A DNA stretch of 64,000 nt, from assembly GCF_019774615.1 (NCBI RefSeq), contig NZ_CP081497.1, positions 310,001 through 374,000 of the forward strand, in the 5' to 3' direction. Positions 1 through 8,763 of this stretch are shown here, piece by piece. The notes below the pieces were generated by a model. That model did no database searches, was not told where the DNA came from, and worked only from the letters and a program-made list of their open reading frames with translations. The first letter of the stretch is position 1. Each line of letters opens with the position of its first letter. Source of the DNA: Streptomyces sp. BHT-5-2 (lineage in GTDB: Bacteria; Actinomycetota; Actinomycetes; Streptomycetales; Streptomycetaceae). The translations under genes and the position numbers were made by a program.

Positions 1-2
1 AG

Positions 3-2573
3 GACAAGGCCCGCGCGTTGCTCCAGGAACGGCTGCCGGCACAGCTGGTGCCCGTCCTGGCCGAGGTCGAGAGCCTGCCCACCAGGACCTCCGGCAAGGT
101 CGACCGCAAGGCGCTGCCCTGGCCGCTGCCGGCCGCCCCGGCCGACGCCGACGCCAGCGACCCGGCCGCGGCCCTGCACGGCACCGCCGCCCGCCTCGCC
201 GGGATCTGGACCGACCTCCTCGGCGTCCGCCCCGGCCCGGACAGCGACTTCGTCGCCCTCGGCGGCACCAGCCTCGTCGCCGCCCGGATGGCGTCCCGGC
301 TGCGCGTCCACCACCCCGGCGTCTCGGTCGCCGACCTCTACCGCCACCCGGTGCTGCGCGACATGGCCGAGCACCTGGACTCGCTCGGCGGCCCGGTGGA
401 CGAGGTCCGCCCGGTCCGCCCCGTCCCGCGTCGCACCGCGGTCGTCCAACTCCTCGTCCAGACCGGCCTGTACGGCATCGCCGGGCTGCGCGGGCTCGTC
501 GGGCTGGCGCTCGCGGACAACGTCCTCGGCTGGCTCGCCCCGCAGGTCTGGGCCCCGCACACCGCCTGGTGGCTGATCATCGTCGGCTGGGTGGTGCTCT
601 ACAGCGCCCCGATGCGCTGCGCCCTGGGCGCGCTCGCCGCCCGGATGCTCGCCGGTTCCATCCGGCCGGGCGCCCACCCGCGCGGCGGCGCCACCCATCT
701 GCGCCTGTGGACCGCCGAACGCGTGGTCGCCGCCTTCGGCGTCCCGTCCCTGCTCGGCACGCCCTGGGCGCGGCTGTACGCCCGGACGCTGGGCTGCGCC
801 ACCGGGCGCGACGTGGCGCTGCACACCATGCCGCCGGTCACCGGCCTCGCCGAACTCGGCGACGGCTGCAGCGTCGAACCGGAGGCCGACATCTCCGGCT
901 GGTGGCTCGACGGCGACACCCTGCACGTCGGCACGGTCCGGATCGGCGCCGGGGCCCGGGTCGCCCACCGCAGCATGCTGATGCCCGGCGCCGTCGTCGG
1001 CCGGGACGCCGAACTCGCCGCCGGCGGCTGCCTGGACGGCGAGATCCCCGACGGTGCCTGCTGGACCGGCTCCCCGGCCCGCCCCGCCGGCGCCGCCGAG
1101 CGGATGGCCGGCGCCGCCTGGCCCGCCCCCGAGCGGCGGCGCTCGCGCCGCTGGACCGCCGCCTACGCGCTCGCCCTGTTGGGCCTGCCGCTGCTGGCCC
1201 TGCTCTCCGCCGCCCCCGCACTGGTCGGCGTGTACTTCCTGCTCCGTGACAGCGGCACCCTGGGGACCGCCGCGGTCCGCCTGCTGGTGGCCGCACCGGT
1301 CTTCACGCTCCTCACCACCGGCTGCTCGATCCTGGTGACCGCCGGCACGGTCCGGCTCCTCGGCCGCGGCATCAAGCCCGGCCTGCACCCGGCCGGCGGC
1401 GGCGTCGCCTGGCGCGCCTGGCTGGTGACCCGCCTCCTGGACGGCGCCCGCGGCAGCCTCTTCCCGCTCTACGCCAGCCTCGGCACCCCGCACTGGCTGC
1501 GGCTGCTCGGTGCCAAGGTCGGCAAGCACGCCGAGATCTCCACCGTGCTGCCGCTGCCCTCCCTGCTGCACGTCGAGGACGGCGCCTTCCTCGCCGACGA
1601 CACCCTCGTCGCCCCCTACGAACTCCGCGGCGGATGGCTGCGGTTGGGCACCGTCCGGATCGGCCGCCGGGCCTTCGTCGGCAACTCCGGCATCGTCGAC
1701 CCCGGCCACGACGTCCCCGACCACAGCCTGGTCGGCGTGCTCTCCAACGCGCCCGCCGACGGCGAACCGGGGATGTCCTGGCTGGGCCGCCCCGCCATGC
1801 CGCTGCCCCGGGTGGCGGCCCAGGCCGACCCGGCGCGCACCTTCGCCCCGCCGCGCCGGCTGGTCCTGGCCCGCGCCGCCGTGGAAATGTGCCGGGTGCT
1901 GCCCCTGATGTGCGGAGTGGCCCTCGCCGAGGGCGTGTTCCTCACCGAACAGGACGCCTTCACCCACGGCGGCCTCGGCCTCGCGGCGCTGATCGGCGCC
2001 CCGCTGATGCTGGTCTCGGGCCTGCTGGCGCTGCTCATCACGACCGTGGCGAAGTGGACGCTGGTCGGCCGGTTCACCGCCGGCGAGCATCCGCTGTGGT
2101 CCTCGTTCGTCTGGCGCAACGAGCTCTACGACACCTTCGTCGAGTCGCTCGCCGTGCCCTCGATGGCCGGCGCGTTCACCGGCACCCCGGTGCTCAACTG
2201 GTGGCTGCGCACCCTCGGCGCCAAGATCGGGCGCGGCGTCTGGCTGGAGAGCTACTGGCTGCCGGAGACCGACCTGATCACCCTCGCCGACGGCGTCAGC
2301 GTCAACCGCGGCTGCGTCCTGCAGACCCACCTCTTCCACGACCGGATCATGCGCCTGGACACCGTCCGCCTCGCCGAGGGCTCCTCGCTCGGCCCGCACG
2401 GCATCGTGCTCCCCGGGACCGACGTCGGGGCGCGCGCCTCGATCGCACCGTCCTCCCTGGTCATGCGCGGCGAGAGCGTGCCCGCCCACACCCGCTGGGC
2501 CGGCAACCCGATCGCCGGCGAACGCCCGGCCCGCCCCGCCGCGGCCCGTGCGGAAGGCGGTGCGGCCGCGTGA
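3..2573 (+). CDS. C-terminal part of a Pls/PosA-type non-ribosomal peptide (homopoly-amino-acid) synthetase; 5' end outside window
   Basis: The reading frame is already open at the left edge, so only the 3' part is present. The first residues are the end of an adenylation domain with the A10 motif (PTRTSGKVDRKAL). A carrier-protein domain follows, with LGGTS; its phosphopantetheine serine is encoded near base 270. The remainder is not a normal NRPS. It alternates hydrophobic membrane segments (about residues 140-215, 380-450 and 620-680) with three left-handed beta-helix (hexapeptide-repeat) blocks. That A-T-membrane-tandem C domain order is the architecture of epsilon-poly-L-lysine synthetase and relatives, membrane enzymes that polymerise one amino acid through isopeptide bonds. 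The substrate cannot be read because the A-domain core lies outside. The stop overlaps the next gene's GTG, implying translational coupling. Confidence 0.88.
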   Translation, partial: DKARALLQERLPAQLVPVLAEVESLPTRTSGKVDRKALPWPLPAAPADADASDPAAALHGTAARLAGIWTDLLGVRPGPDSDFVALGGTSLVAARMASRLRVHHPGVSVADLYRHPVLRDMAEHLDSLGGPVDEVRPVRPVPRRTAVVQLLVQTGLYGIAGLRGLVGLALADNVLGWLAPQVWAPHTAWWLIIVGWVVLYSAPMRCALGALAARMLAGSIRPGAHPRGGATHLRLWTAERVVAAFGVPSLLGTPWARLYARTLGCATGRDVALHTMPPVTGLAELGDGCSVEPEADISGWWLDGDTLHVGTVRIGAGARVAHRSMLMPGAVVGRDAELAAGGCLDGEIPDGACWTGSPARPAGAAERMAGAAWPAPERRRSRRWTAAYALALLGLPLLALLSAAPALVGVYFLLRDSGTLGTAAVRLLVAAPVFTLLTTGCSILVTAGTVRLLGRGIKPGLHPAGGGVAWRAWLVTRLLDGARGSLFPLYASLGTPHWLRLLGAKVGKHAEISTVLPLPSLLHVEDGAFLADDTLVAPYELRGGWLRLGTVRIGRRAFVGNSGIVDPGHDVPDHSLVGVLSNAPADGEPGMSWLGRPAMPLPRVAAQADPARTFAPPRRLVLARAAVEMCRVLPLMCGVALAEGVFLTEQDAFTHGGLGLAALIGAPLMLVSGLLALLITTVAKWTLVGRFTAGEHPLWSSFVWRNELYDTFVESLAVPSMAGAFTGTPVLNWWLRTLGAKIGRGVWLESYWLPETDLITLADGVSVNRGCVLQTHLFHDRIMRLDTVRLAEGSSLGPHGIVLPGTDVGARASIAPSSLVMRGESVPAHTRWAGNPIAGERPARPAAARAEGGAAA

Positions 2574-3973
2574 CCCGATGCAGCCGGCGCGCGCTCCTCC
2601 GGGGCGCCGCCCTGCTCCCGCTCGCCGCGACGGGCGCGGACGGCCTCGCCTGGCCGCTCTCCGAGCGCTACTTCCCGCGGCACGGCACCTACGCCCACGA
2701 CACCCTCTCCTACGACCTGGACCTGACCTACCGCCCGGCCGACGGCGGCCTGCACGGCCGGGCCCGCATCGAGGCGGTGGCCAACGGGCCCCTGGACCGG
2801 GTGGAGTTGGACCTCTCCCGCCTGACGGTGCACACCGCCCATGTCGACGGCATCCGGGTCCGCTCCCGCCAGCAGAACGGGAAGCTGTACCTGGCGACCC
2901 CGCGCCCGCTGGCCACCGGCACCCGCTTCACCATGGACATCGGCTACCGCGGCCGGCCCCGGCCGGTCCGCTCGCCGTTCGGCCCGATCGGCTGGGACCG
3001 CACCGGCGACTCGCACGACGGGACCATGGTCGCCTCCCAGCCGCTCGGCGCCCCCTCGTGGTTCCCCTGCAACGACCGCCCCGACGACAAGGCGGCCTTC
3101 ACCTTCCGGATCAACGTCCCGCACGGCCAGCACGCCCTCGCCAACGGCACCCTGCTCGAACGCCGCCGCAGCGGGCACCACGAGTGCTGGACCTACCACC
3201 ACCCGGGCCCCATGGCCCCGTACCTCGCCGCGCTGTACACCGGGCGGTTCCGGCACGACAGCGGCACCGCCCGGCTCGGCCCGGACCACCCGGCGATCAC
3301 GCTGCACAACTCCTATCCGGCGCGGATGGCCGAGGAGGCGGCGTACGACCTGGCCCGGCAGCCGGAGATGCTCCGGGCGTTCAGCGACCGCTTCGGCCGC
3401 TACCCGTTCGAGGCGTACGGCGCGGTGGTCGTCGACGCCGAACTCGCCGCCCCGGTCGAGAACCAGACCCGGTCGGTGTTCGGCAGCAACCACATCGACG
3501 GCGAACGCGGCGCGGAGACCCTGGTCGCGCACGAGATCGCCCACCAGTGGTACGGCAACAGCGTCAGCCTGCGCGACTGGCGCGACATCTGGCTCAACGA
3601 GGGCTTCGCCACCTACGCGGAGTGGCTGTGGTCCGAGCACGCCGGCGAGGACACCGCCGACGAGATCGCCCGCCGGGAATGGCGCACGCTGCGCGACCGG
3701 CCCCAGGACCTGCGGATCGCCGACCCCGGCCAGCGCCGGATCTTCGACGACCGGGTCTACGTGCGCGGCGCCTGCGCCCTGCACGCGCTCCGCCGCACCG
3801 TCGGCGACCAGCGGTTCTTCGCCGTGCTCCGCAGCTGGCACAGCGCGCACCGCGGCGCCAGCGCCGACACCGGGGCGTTCCTCGCCCACGCCGAACGCTG
3901 CGCCGGCCCCCGGGCCCGGCCGCTGCTGCACACCTGGCTGTACGAGAAGCCGCTGCCCGTACTGGCGGCCTGA
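2570..3973 (+). CDS. Secreted M1-family zinc aminopeptidase (possible poly-amino-acid-degrading enzyme)
   Basis: About 467 aa. The GTG start overlaps the stop of the synthetase (GTGA), so the two are probably co-translated. The N-terminus carries SRRALLRG followed by a hydrophobic stretch, a twin-arginine-like signal. The zinc site is complete: HEIAH (His321, Glu322, His325) and, 18 residues later, the Glu of NEGF (Glu344). AAPVENQT stands where M1 enzymes have the GxMEN exopeptidase motif. At this length it lacks the large C-terminal HEAT-like domain of APN-type enzymes. Streptomyces epsilon-poly-lysine-degrading enzymes are HExxH-x18-E aminopeptidases, and such genes accompany pls in producers. 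From the overlap I infer a role in trimming or detoxifying the product of the upstream synthetase. Peptidase assignment is strong; substrate is inference. Confidence 0.88.
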   Translation: MTRCSRRALLRGAALLPLAATGADGLAWPLSERYFPRHGTYAHDTLSYDLDLTYRPADGGLHGRARIEAVANGPLDRVELDLSRLTVHTAHVDGIRVRSRQQNGKLYLATPRPLATGTRFTMDIGYRGRPRPVRSPFGPIGWDRTGDSHDGTMVASQPLGAPSWFPCNDRPDDKAAFTFRINVPHGQHALANGTLLERRRSGHHECWTYHHPGPMAPYLAALYTGRFRHDSGTARLGPDHPAITLHNSYPARMAEEAAYDLARQPEMLRAFSDRFGRYPFEAYGAVVVDAELAAPVENQTRSVFGSNHIDGERGAETLVAHEIAHQWYGNSVSLRDWRDIWLNEGFATYAEWLWSEHAGEDTADEIARREWRTLRDRPQDLRIADPGQRRIFDDRVYVRGACALHALRRTVGDQRFFAVLRSWHSAHRGASADTGAFLAHAERCAGPRARPLLHTWLYEKPLPVLAA

Positions 3974-4030
3974 ACATCCCGCGTCCCGAGTGGCGGGCGG
4001 CCGCCACGCCCACCACCCGGGACGCCCTGC

Positions 4031-4720
4031 TCAGTCCCGGCGCCGCAGCATCAGCGCCGTGTCGACCCGCTCCGCCGGCCGCCCGTCGGGACCGGGCTGC
4101 GTCCGCGTGAACTCCTCGTCGAGCCGCACGTCCCACTCCTTCGCGGGGAGCGCCAGGCCCGCCAGCACTTCCCCGTTCGTCGGAAACCGCTCCATCGGGT
4201 GCGGGTGGTCGTGCTCCTGCTCCCACGGCGGCGGCTCGGCGTGCCCGACGATCAGCAGCGTCCCGCCGGGCGCCACCGCCGATGCCGCGGTCCGCAGGAT
4301 TCCCGCGCGGAAGATCTCGCCGGGATGGTGCAGGAACTGCGCCGACACCAGGTCGAAGCTCCCCGCCGGGAACGAGACCGCCAGATCGTGCCGCTGCCAG
4401 TCGATCCGGTCGGCGACCCCGGCCGCGGCCGCCTGCTCCGCGGCCCGGCCCAGCGCCACCCCCGACACATCGGCCGCGGTGACCCGCCAGCCCTGCGCGG
4501 CCAGCCAGATCGCGTCCGCGCCCTCGCCGCACCCCAGTTCCAGTGCCGTCCCCGGGACCCGGTCGCGGATCTCGCGGACCAGTACGACGTTGGGGTTCCC
4601 GCTCCAGACGCGGTCGCTCCCGGCGTACCGGGCGTCCCAGAACTCCTCGTCGGGGATCGTCCCCGCGCCGTTGCCGTTGCCGTTGCCGTTGCCGTCGCCG
4701 CTGCCGTGGCCGTGTGCCAT
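4031..4720 (-). CDS. Class I SAM-dependent methyltransferase
   Basis: About 229 aa. The ATG at 4720 was chosen because a GGAGAGGAG ribosome site lies just upstream and the family-like sequence begins after it. Motif I (ALELGCGEGADAIWLA, about residues 59-74) and an acidic residue in TAADVSG form the SAM pocket; LVSAQFLHHP matches the methyltransferase-11/12 fold core. The extreme N-terminus is an odd (Asn-Gly)n tract encoded by a six-base tandem repeat. The FWDARYAGSD start of the domain resembles thiopurine/tellurite-type small-molecule methyltransferases. The substrate is unknown. It stands alone, convergent with the peptidase gene. Confidence 0.85.
   Translation of the reverse strand: MAHGHGSGDGNGNGNGNGAGTIPDEEFWDARYAGSDRVWSGNPNVVLVREIRDRVPGTALELGCGEGADAIWLAAQGWRVTAADVSGVALGRAAEQAAAAGVADRIDWQRHDLAVSFPAGSFDLVSAQFLHHPGEIFRAGILRTAASAVAPGGTLLIVGHAEPPPWEQEHDHPHPMERFPTNGEVLAGLALPAKEWDVRLDEEFTRTQPGPDGRPAERVDTALMLRRRD
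4667..4696 (-). repeat. Hexanucleotide tandem repeat inside the methyltransferase N-terminus
   Basis: Four exact copies of GCCGTT (4667-4690) and one imperfect copy (4691-4696) lie in frame and encode the Asn-Gly run. Because the unit is six bases, slippage would change the length of the tract without breaking the frame. Confidence 0.8.
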
Positions 4721-4888
4721 CGCTGTGCTCCTCTCCGTCCGGTCACGGCACAGCCTCGGACGTCCGCCGGGCATCCGGCAAAGTCCGTTGCCGATTCCGG
4801 AACGTAACGGAGGAAGCCTCCGAAAGGCCCGCGCGCCACCCCCCGGCAGGCCGCACCACCCCTCGGCCGGGCCCTGCACAGCCGGGCC

Positions 4889-5371
4889 CTACATCTCCCC
4901 CTCGACCGTCCCGCCCACGTCGTGGGCGATGTGCACCGCCGCCTCCTCGGCGGACGCCGCGCCCCCGTCGATGCCGACGTCGCGGGCGGTGATGTCGTTG
5001 CTGCCGCCGCCGCGCCAGAAGCCCTCGTCGTAGCTGACGATCCGTCCCGCGCGCTCGTCGCCGACCTGGTCGTCGTAGGGCTCGCCGTCGCCGTCCGGCA
5101 GATCGCCGATGCCGTCGCCGTCCCGCGCGCAGACGTCCGGCAGCTCGGTCGAGAGCCGGTGGGCCAGCGATTCGCGGTCGTGCTGCTCCTGGGCGGTGGT
5201 CCCGTCGTGGTTCACCACGAACGGGCGCTCCGGCGGCGAGTAGCCGGTGTCCAGCGTCTCGTCGAGCCCCGGCTCGTCCAACGCGTCCTCCATGTCGAGG
5301 TCGTTGGGATTGTCCTCGGGGGTGTATCTGGGCGGCTGGTAGACCTCGTCGCCCATGGCGTCGTCGGACAT
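4889..5371 (-). CDS. DUF5709-like small acidic protein
   Basis: About 160 aa. The ATG at 5371 has a GAGGAGGG ribosome site. An in-frame ATG further upstream (5428) lacks such a site and adds a basic, non-conserved tail. The protein is strongly acidic, beginning MSDDAMGDEVYQPP, with conserved-looking blocks (ERPFVVNHDG, SYDEGFWRGGG). The whole resembles DUF5709 proteins widespread in Streptomyces, whose function is unknown. No transmembrane segment, signal peptide or catalytic motif is visible. It runs in the same direction as the DUF2795 gene upstream (83 bp gap), so the two may be co-transcribed. Confidence 0.75.
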   Translation of the reverse strand: MSDDAMGDEVYQPPRYTPEDNPNDLDMEDALDEPGLDETLDTGYSPPERPFVVNHDGTTAQEQHDRESLAHRLSTELPDVCARDGDGIGDLPDGDGEPYDDQVGDERAGRIVSYDEGFWRGGGSNDITARDVGIDGGAASAEEAAVHIAHDVGGTVEGEM

Positions 5372-5454
5372 TGCCGCCCTCCTCTTCGGCTCCGTGCGGG
5401 GTCGGTGGGTGCGCTCCGTCATGGCCATTGTCCGCCGGTGAGCGCCGCTCGGCC

Positions 5455-5871
5455 TCAGGAACGCCGGTCCTCGGTGCCCAGCCCGAGCGACTCGGCGATG
5501 CCCTGGACATTGCCGTAGCGGTGGTGGGCGGGCAGTTGCTCGGCCATCGTGACCAGGCGGTCCGGGGCGTGGTTGCCGCGCAGGGTGCGGATGATGTCGC
5601 CGCGCTCGGCCGGATAGACGCTGCGCCCGAGGTACTGGGCCAGCTCGGAGCGCAGACCGACGTCGCGCTCGGACATGCCGTGCGGGGTCCCGCCGCGGTA
5701 GACGCTCTCCGGGGAGGGGGCCGCCACCGGCTGGTCCTCGCCGGCCGGCTCCAGCTCGCGGCTCTCGTCGGCGCGCAGGGAGCGGTCCAGCGACATCTGG
5801 CTCCGAAGCTGCTTCTTCATCATGTCGTCCCGGGCGGGACCGGTCTTGTCCATTCCGTGTTCCATGACCAT
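5455..5871 (-). CDS. DUF2795 domain protein
   Basis: About 138 aa. The ATG at 5871 follows GGAGGCAGCA, a good ribosome site; the open frame upstream of it is proline/arginine noise. The C-terminal 60 residues (LAQYLGRSVYPAERGDIIRTL...NHAPDRLVTMAEQLP) match the DUF2795 pattern, a short helical domain common in actinomycetes with no assigned biochemical role. The N-terminal half is polar and probably disordered. It precedes the DUF5709-like gene on the same strand. Confidence 0.75.
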   Translation of the reverse strand: MVMEHGMDKTGPARDDMMKKQLRSQMSLDRSLRADESRELEPAGEDQPVAAPSPESVYRGGTPHGMSERDVGLRSELAQYLGRSVYPAERGDIIRTLRGNHAPDRLVTMAEQLPAHHRYGNVQGIAESLGLGTEDRRS

Positions 5872-6012
5872 TGCTGCCTCCGTTGCCTCCGTCTCCAGTC
5901 TCCCTTTTCCCCTGGGCCTGACAACAGGACGGGACGGGATCGGGGCGGGAGGGCCCGGGACGGAGGGCGGGGGAGGCGTAGGGGCGCGGCGGCGGCCGGC
6001 CGTGCCCCTGCG

Positions 6013-6064
6013 CGACGAGACCGCCCGCCGCACCCGGATCCCGGGGCGGCGGGCGGTCTCGTCG
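6013..6064 (-). terminator. Long perfect hairpin downstream of the MFS gene
   Basis: An 18-bp perfect stem (6013-6030 with 6047-6064, arm CGACGAGACCGCCCGCCG) encloses a 16-nt loop. It sits about 20 bp beyond the stop of the MFS transporter gene. Its position and strength suit a transcription terminator, although no T-run follows, as is usual in Streptomyces. Confidence 0.75.
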
Positions 6065-6085
6065 TGCGGCCCGTGCCGTCGGGCG

Positions 6086-7525
6086 TCAGTCCTTGGCCTC
6101 GGCCGCCACCGGCTTCGGGATCAGGAACGACGTCGCGATGGCCAGCGCCAGGATGACCACACCGGCGATCATGCCGGCGGTGTAGCCGCCGGCCGAGGCC
6201 GGGTCGTCGGGCGTCAGCGCGGTCTTCACCGCGTACAGCGCGGCGAAGCTCAGCCCGGCGCCGAGGTTGAAGGCGCCCGCGTTCAGACCCGGCAGGAAGC
6301 CGGGGTTCTCGCCGGGGGAGAGGACGATGCCCAGGCCGTTGAGGACGATGTTGGCCACGCCCGCGTAGGTGATGCCCACCAGCAGCGAGGTCACCAGCAG
6401 CAGCACATGCGACTGGCTGTGCATCGTCAGCAGCATCAGCACCACCGACCCCACGGAGCCGAAGAGGCCCAGCCGCAGGATCCGGCCGTAGCCGAAGGTC
6501 GCGGCCAGCCGGCCGGCCACCGGGCCCATCGCCAGCCCGGCGAGCGCGTACGGCGACAGCGTCCACCAGGCGGACTGCTCGGCGGACATCCCCAGACCGG
6601 CCTGCGCGTCCTGGGCGAAGGCCGGGATCAGACCGTTCATCACCGCGAACACGCCGGTCATGGTCAGCACCGTGGTCAGCAGCAGCGACCAGGTGGCCCG
6701 CTGCTTCAGGTGCCGGGTGGCGACCAGCGGGTGTCCGCTGCGGTTCTCGGTCCGCCAGAACAGCGCGAACGCGACCGCGGCCAGCACCACCAGCACGGCG
6801 ACCATCGTCCAGTCGGCGGCGGCCAGCTTCCCGGCCTCGTTCAGTGCGATCAGCAGCGCGCCGACCGAGACGACCAGCAGCGCCACACCGGGCCAGTCCA
6901 TCCGGGACGCGGCCGCGGCCTTGGACTCCGGGGTCAGGGTGGCCACCAGGGCCGTCGCCACGGCCGCGACGACCGCCATCGCCCAGAAGACCGACTGGAA
7001 GCCGTGGTGGTCGGCGAGGTAGCCGCCGGCCAGCGAGTCGATGCCGGCGATCCCGCCGTTGACGGCGGTGATCACGCCCAGCAGCGTGCCGTACTTCTTG
7101 GGCTCCTTGACCTCGACCCGCAGCATGATCAGGCACAGCGGGACGACCGGCCCGCTCACACCCTGGATGATCCGCCCGGCGAACAGCATCGGGATGCTCG
7201 TCGCCAGCGCGGCGACCACGCAGCCGACGGCCATCAGGGCGAGCATGCCGGCCAGCACCCGGCGCCGGCCGAGCACGTCGCCCAGCCGGGGCAGGAACAG
7301 CGAGAACAGCGCGGCGGAGGTGAAGAACGCGGTCTGCGTCATGCCCACCTCGGCGGAGCTGGCACCGAGCGAGTCCTCGATGCTCTTCAGCGCCGGGCTG
7401 AGCATGCTGGCGTTCAGCTGGAAGGCGAAGCAGGCCGCCAGCAGCGCGGTGACCAGCACGCCGATCCGGACTCCGGACCCGCCGCCGGAGACCTCGGTGG
7501 TACGTGGTGCGGTGGAGAGGTTCAT
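6086..7525 (-). CDS. MFS transporter (DHA2-like), probably nucleoside/drug
   Basis: About 479 aa. The ATG at 7525 overlaps the stop of the nucleoside hydrolase gene (ATGA), so the two are translationally coupled. The N-terminal half holds the first helices with RLGDVLGRRRVL (the MFS loop 2-3 signature) and GRIIQGVSGPVVPL (helix 5 region). Roughly 14 hydrophobic segments are visible, which fits the DHA2/EmrB-type group. Coupling to the hydrolase suggests it handles a nucleoside or a related compound, but this group mostly exports, so direction of transport is open. Confidence 0.85.
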   Translation of the reverse strand: MNLSTAPRTTEVSGGGSGVRIGVLVTALLAACFAFQLNASMLSPALKSIEDSLGASSAEVGMTQTAFFTSAALFSLFLPRLGDVLGRRRVLAGMLALMAVGCVVAALATSIPMLFAGRIIQGVSGPVVPLCLIMLRVEVKEPKKYGTLLGVITAVNGGIAGIDSLAGGYLADHHGFQSVFWAMAVVAAVATALVATLTPESKAAAASRMDWPGVALLVVSVGALLIALNEAGKLAAADWTMVAVLVVLAAVAFALFWRTENRSGHPLVATRHLKQRATWSLLLTTVLTMTGVFAVMNGLIPAFAQDAQAGLGMSAEQSAWWTLSPYALAGLAMGPVAGRLAATFGYGRILRLGLFGSVGSVVLMLLTMHSQSHVLLLVTSLLVGITYAGVANIVLNGLGIVLSPGENPGFLPGLNAGAFNLGAGLSFAALYAVKTALTPDDPASAGGYTAGMIAGVVILALAIATSFLIPKPVAAEAKD

Positions 7526-8469
7526 GCCCGGCCTTCGCCGATCCGCTCCAGGGCGTCCACCACGAGGTTCCAGAACCGCTCGTGGTCGAGCTTGACCGCG
7601 ACCTGGGTGTGGCAGTCGGCCGGCGCCGGCGCCCGGAAGTCGGTGACGGTCATGCCCAGGGTCAGCGCGCCGCGCAGCTCGATGTCGACCGGTGCCCTGC
7701 GGACGGTCATCACGTCCGGGTCGATGACGTACGCCACCGCGCACGGGTCGTGCACCGGCGGGTGGTCGAAGCCCTGGTTCTCGCGGTACGCCTCGCGGAA
7801 GAAGTCCAGCAGCTCCAGCACGAACCGGGACGGTGCGGTGCCCAGCGCGGCGATCCGCGCCTCGACCTCGGGGGTGGCCAGCGCCTGGTGGGTGAGGTCC
7901 AGGCCGACCATGGTGACCGGCCACTTCTCGTTGAAGACGATGTGCGCGGCCTCGGGGTCGATGATGATGTTGAACTCGGCGACCGCGCTCCAGTTGCCCT
8001 CGTGGTAGCCGCCGCCCATCAGGACGACCTCGCGCACCCGCTCGGCGATCCGGGGCTCCTTGCGCACGGCCATCGCGATGTTGGTCAGGCCGGCCGTGGG
8101 GACGATGGTGATCTCGCCCGGCTCGTGCGACATCACGGTGTCGATGATCAGGTCGACGGCGTGCCGGCGGTCCAGCTCGAAGGCCGGCTCGGGCAGTTCG
8201 GGCCCGTCGAGGCCGGTCTCGCCGTGGATGTCGGGGGCGGTCTCGACGGACCGGACCAGCGGACGCGGGTTGCCCGCGGCGAACGGGACACCGGTGATCC
8301 CGGCGATCGCCGCCACCGAGAGCGCGTTGCGGGTCACCTTCTCCAGCGTCTGGTTGCCGACCACGGTCGTCACGGCGACCAGTTCCACGTCGGGATTGCC
8401 GTGGGCCAGGAGCATGGCGATCGCGTCGTCATGCCCCGGGTCGCAGTCGAGGATGATCTTTCTGGCCAA
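7522..8469 (-). CDS. Inosine-uridine preferring nucleoside hydrolase family protein
   Basis: 315 aa, full length for the family. The calcium-binding signature is at the N-terminus (DCDPGHDDA, residues 8-16), and the distal HDPCAV supplies the His-Asp pair. These enzymes split N-ribosides into base and ribose. The gene is first in a two-gene operon with the overlapping MFS transporter, and lies opposite a LacI-type regulator. A near-palindrome with a central AACGTT at 8554-8567 lies 85 bp upstream. I infer nucleoside salvage or catabolism under LacI-type control. Confidence 0.92.
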   Translation of the reverse strand: MARKIILDCDPGHDDAIAMLLAHGNPDVELVAVTTVVGNQTLEKVTRNALSVAAIAGITGVPFAAGNPRPLVRSVETAPDIHGETGLDGPELPEPAFELDRRHAVDLIIDTVMSHEPGEITIVPTAGLTNIAMAVRKEPRIAERVREVVLMGGGYHEGNWSAVAEFNIIIDPEAAHIVFNEKWPVTMVGLDLTHQALATPEVEARIAALGTAPSRFVLELLDFFREAYRENQGFDHPPVHDPCAVAYVIDPDVMTVRRAPVDIELRGALTLGMTVTDFRAPAPADCHTQVAVKLDHERFWNLVVDALERIGEGRA

Positions 8470-8553
8470 CGGGAGAGCCCCTTTGCTCTGCGGAACGGTG
8501 AAGCGGGGTGAACTCGATCTCTGGGGGCGCGCCAGCCAGGGGGCGCTACCTCG

Positions 8554-8567
8554 GGAAAACGTTCTCC
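8554..8567. promoter_or_regulatory. Candidate LacI-family operator
   Basis: GGAAAACGTTCTCC is palindromic in 12 of 14 positions around a central CG, the hallmark of LacI/GalR operators. It lies between the nucleoside hydrolase (85 bp upstream of its start) and the divergent LacI regulator. A second, weaker ATAACGTTTG occurs at 8689-8698, about 65 bp before the regulator's start. Confidence 0.6.
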
Positions 8568-8763
8568 GGAAATTTCGCTCATACGCCGCGGAGATGTCAA
8601 TGAAACATCAATGAAGTGTGAGGCAGGCGACCTGCTTACCCGCTGGTATCGAGAGGTACGGAGCTGGTACGCCTGTGCACGGGCGGTGATAACGTTTGCC
8701 GCCATCCGTCCGGGACGACGCCGTTCGCACGGCCGCCGTCCCGTAGTGGAAGGGCACGCCGTC

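Noticed and set aside
2252..3931. Long minus-strand open frame (559 codons) opposite the synthetase/peptidase
   Set aside because: It is antisense to two well-supported genes. Its composition (Gly/Val/Ala/Arg-rich with no motif) is the usual shadow in GC-rich DNA.
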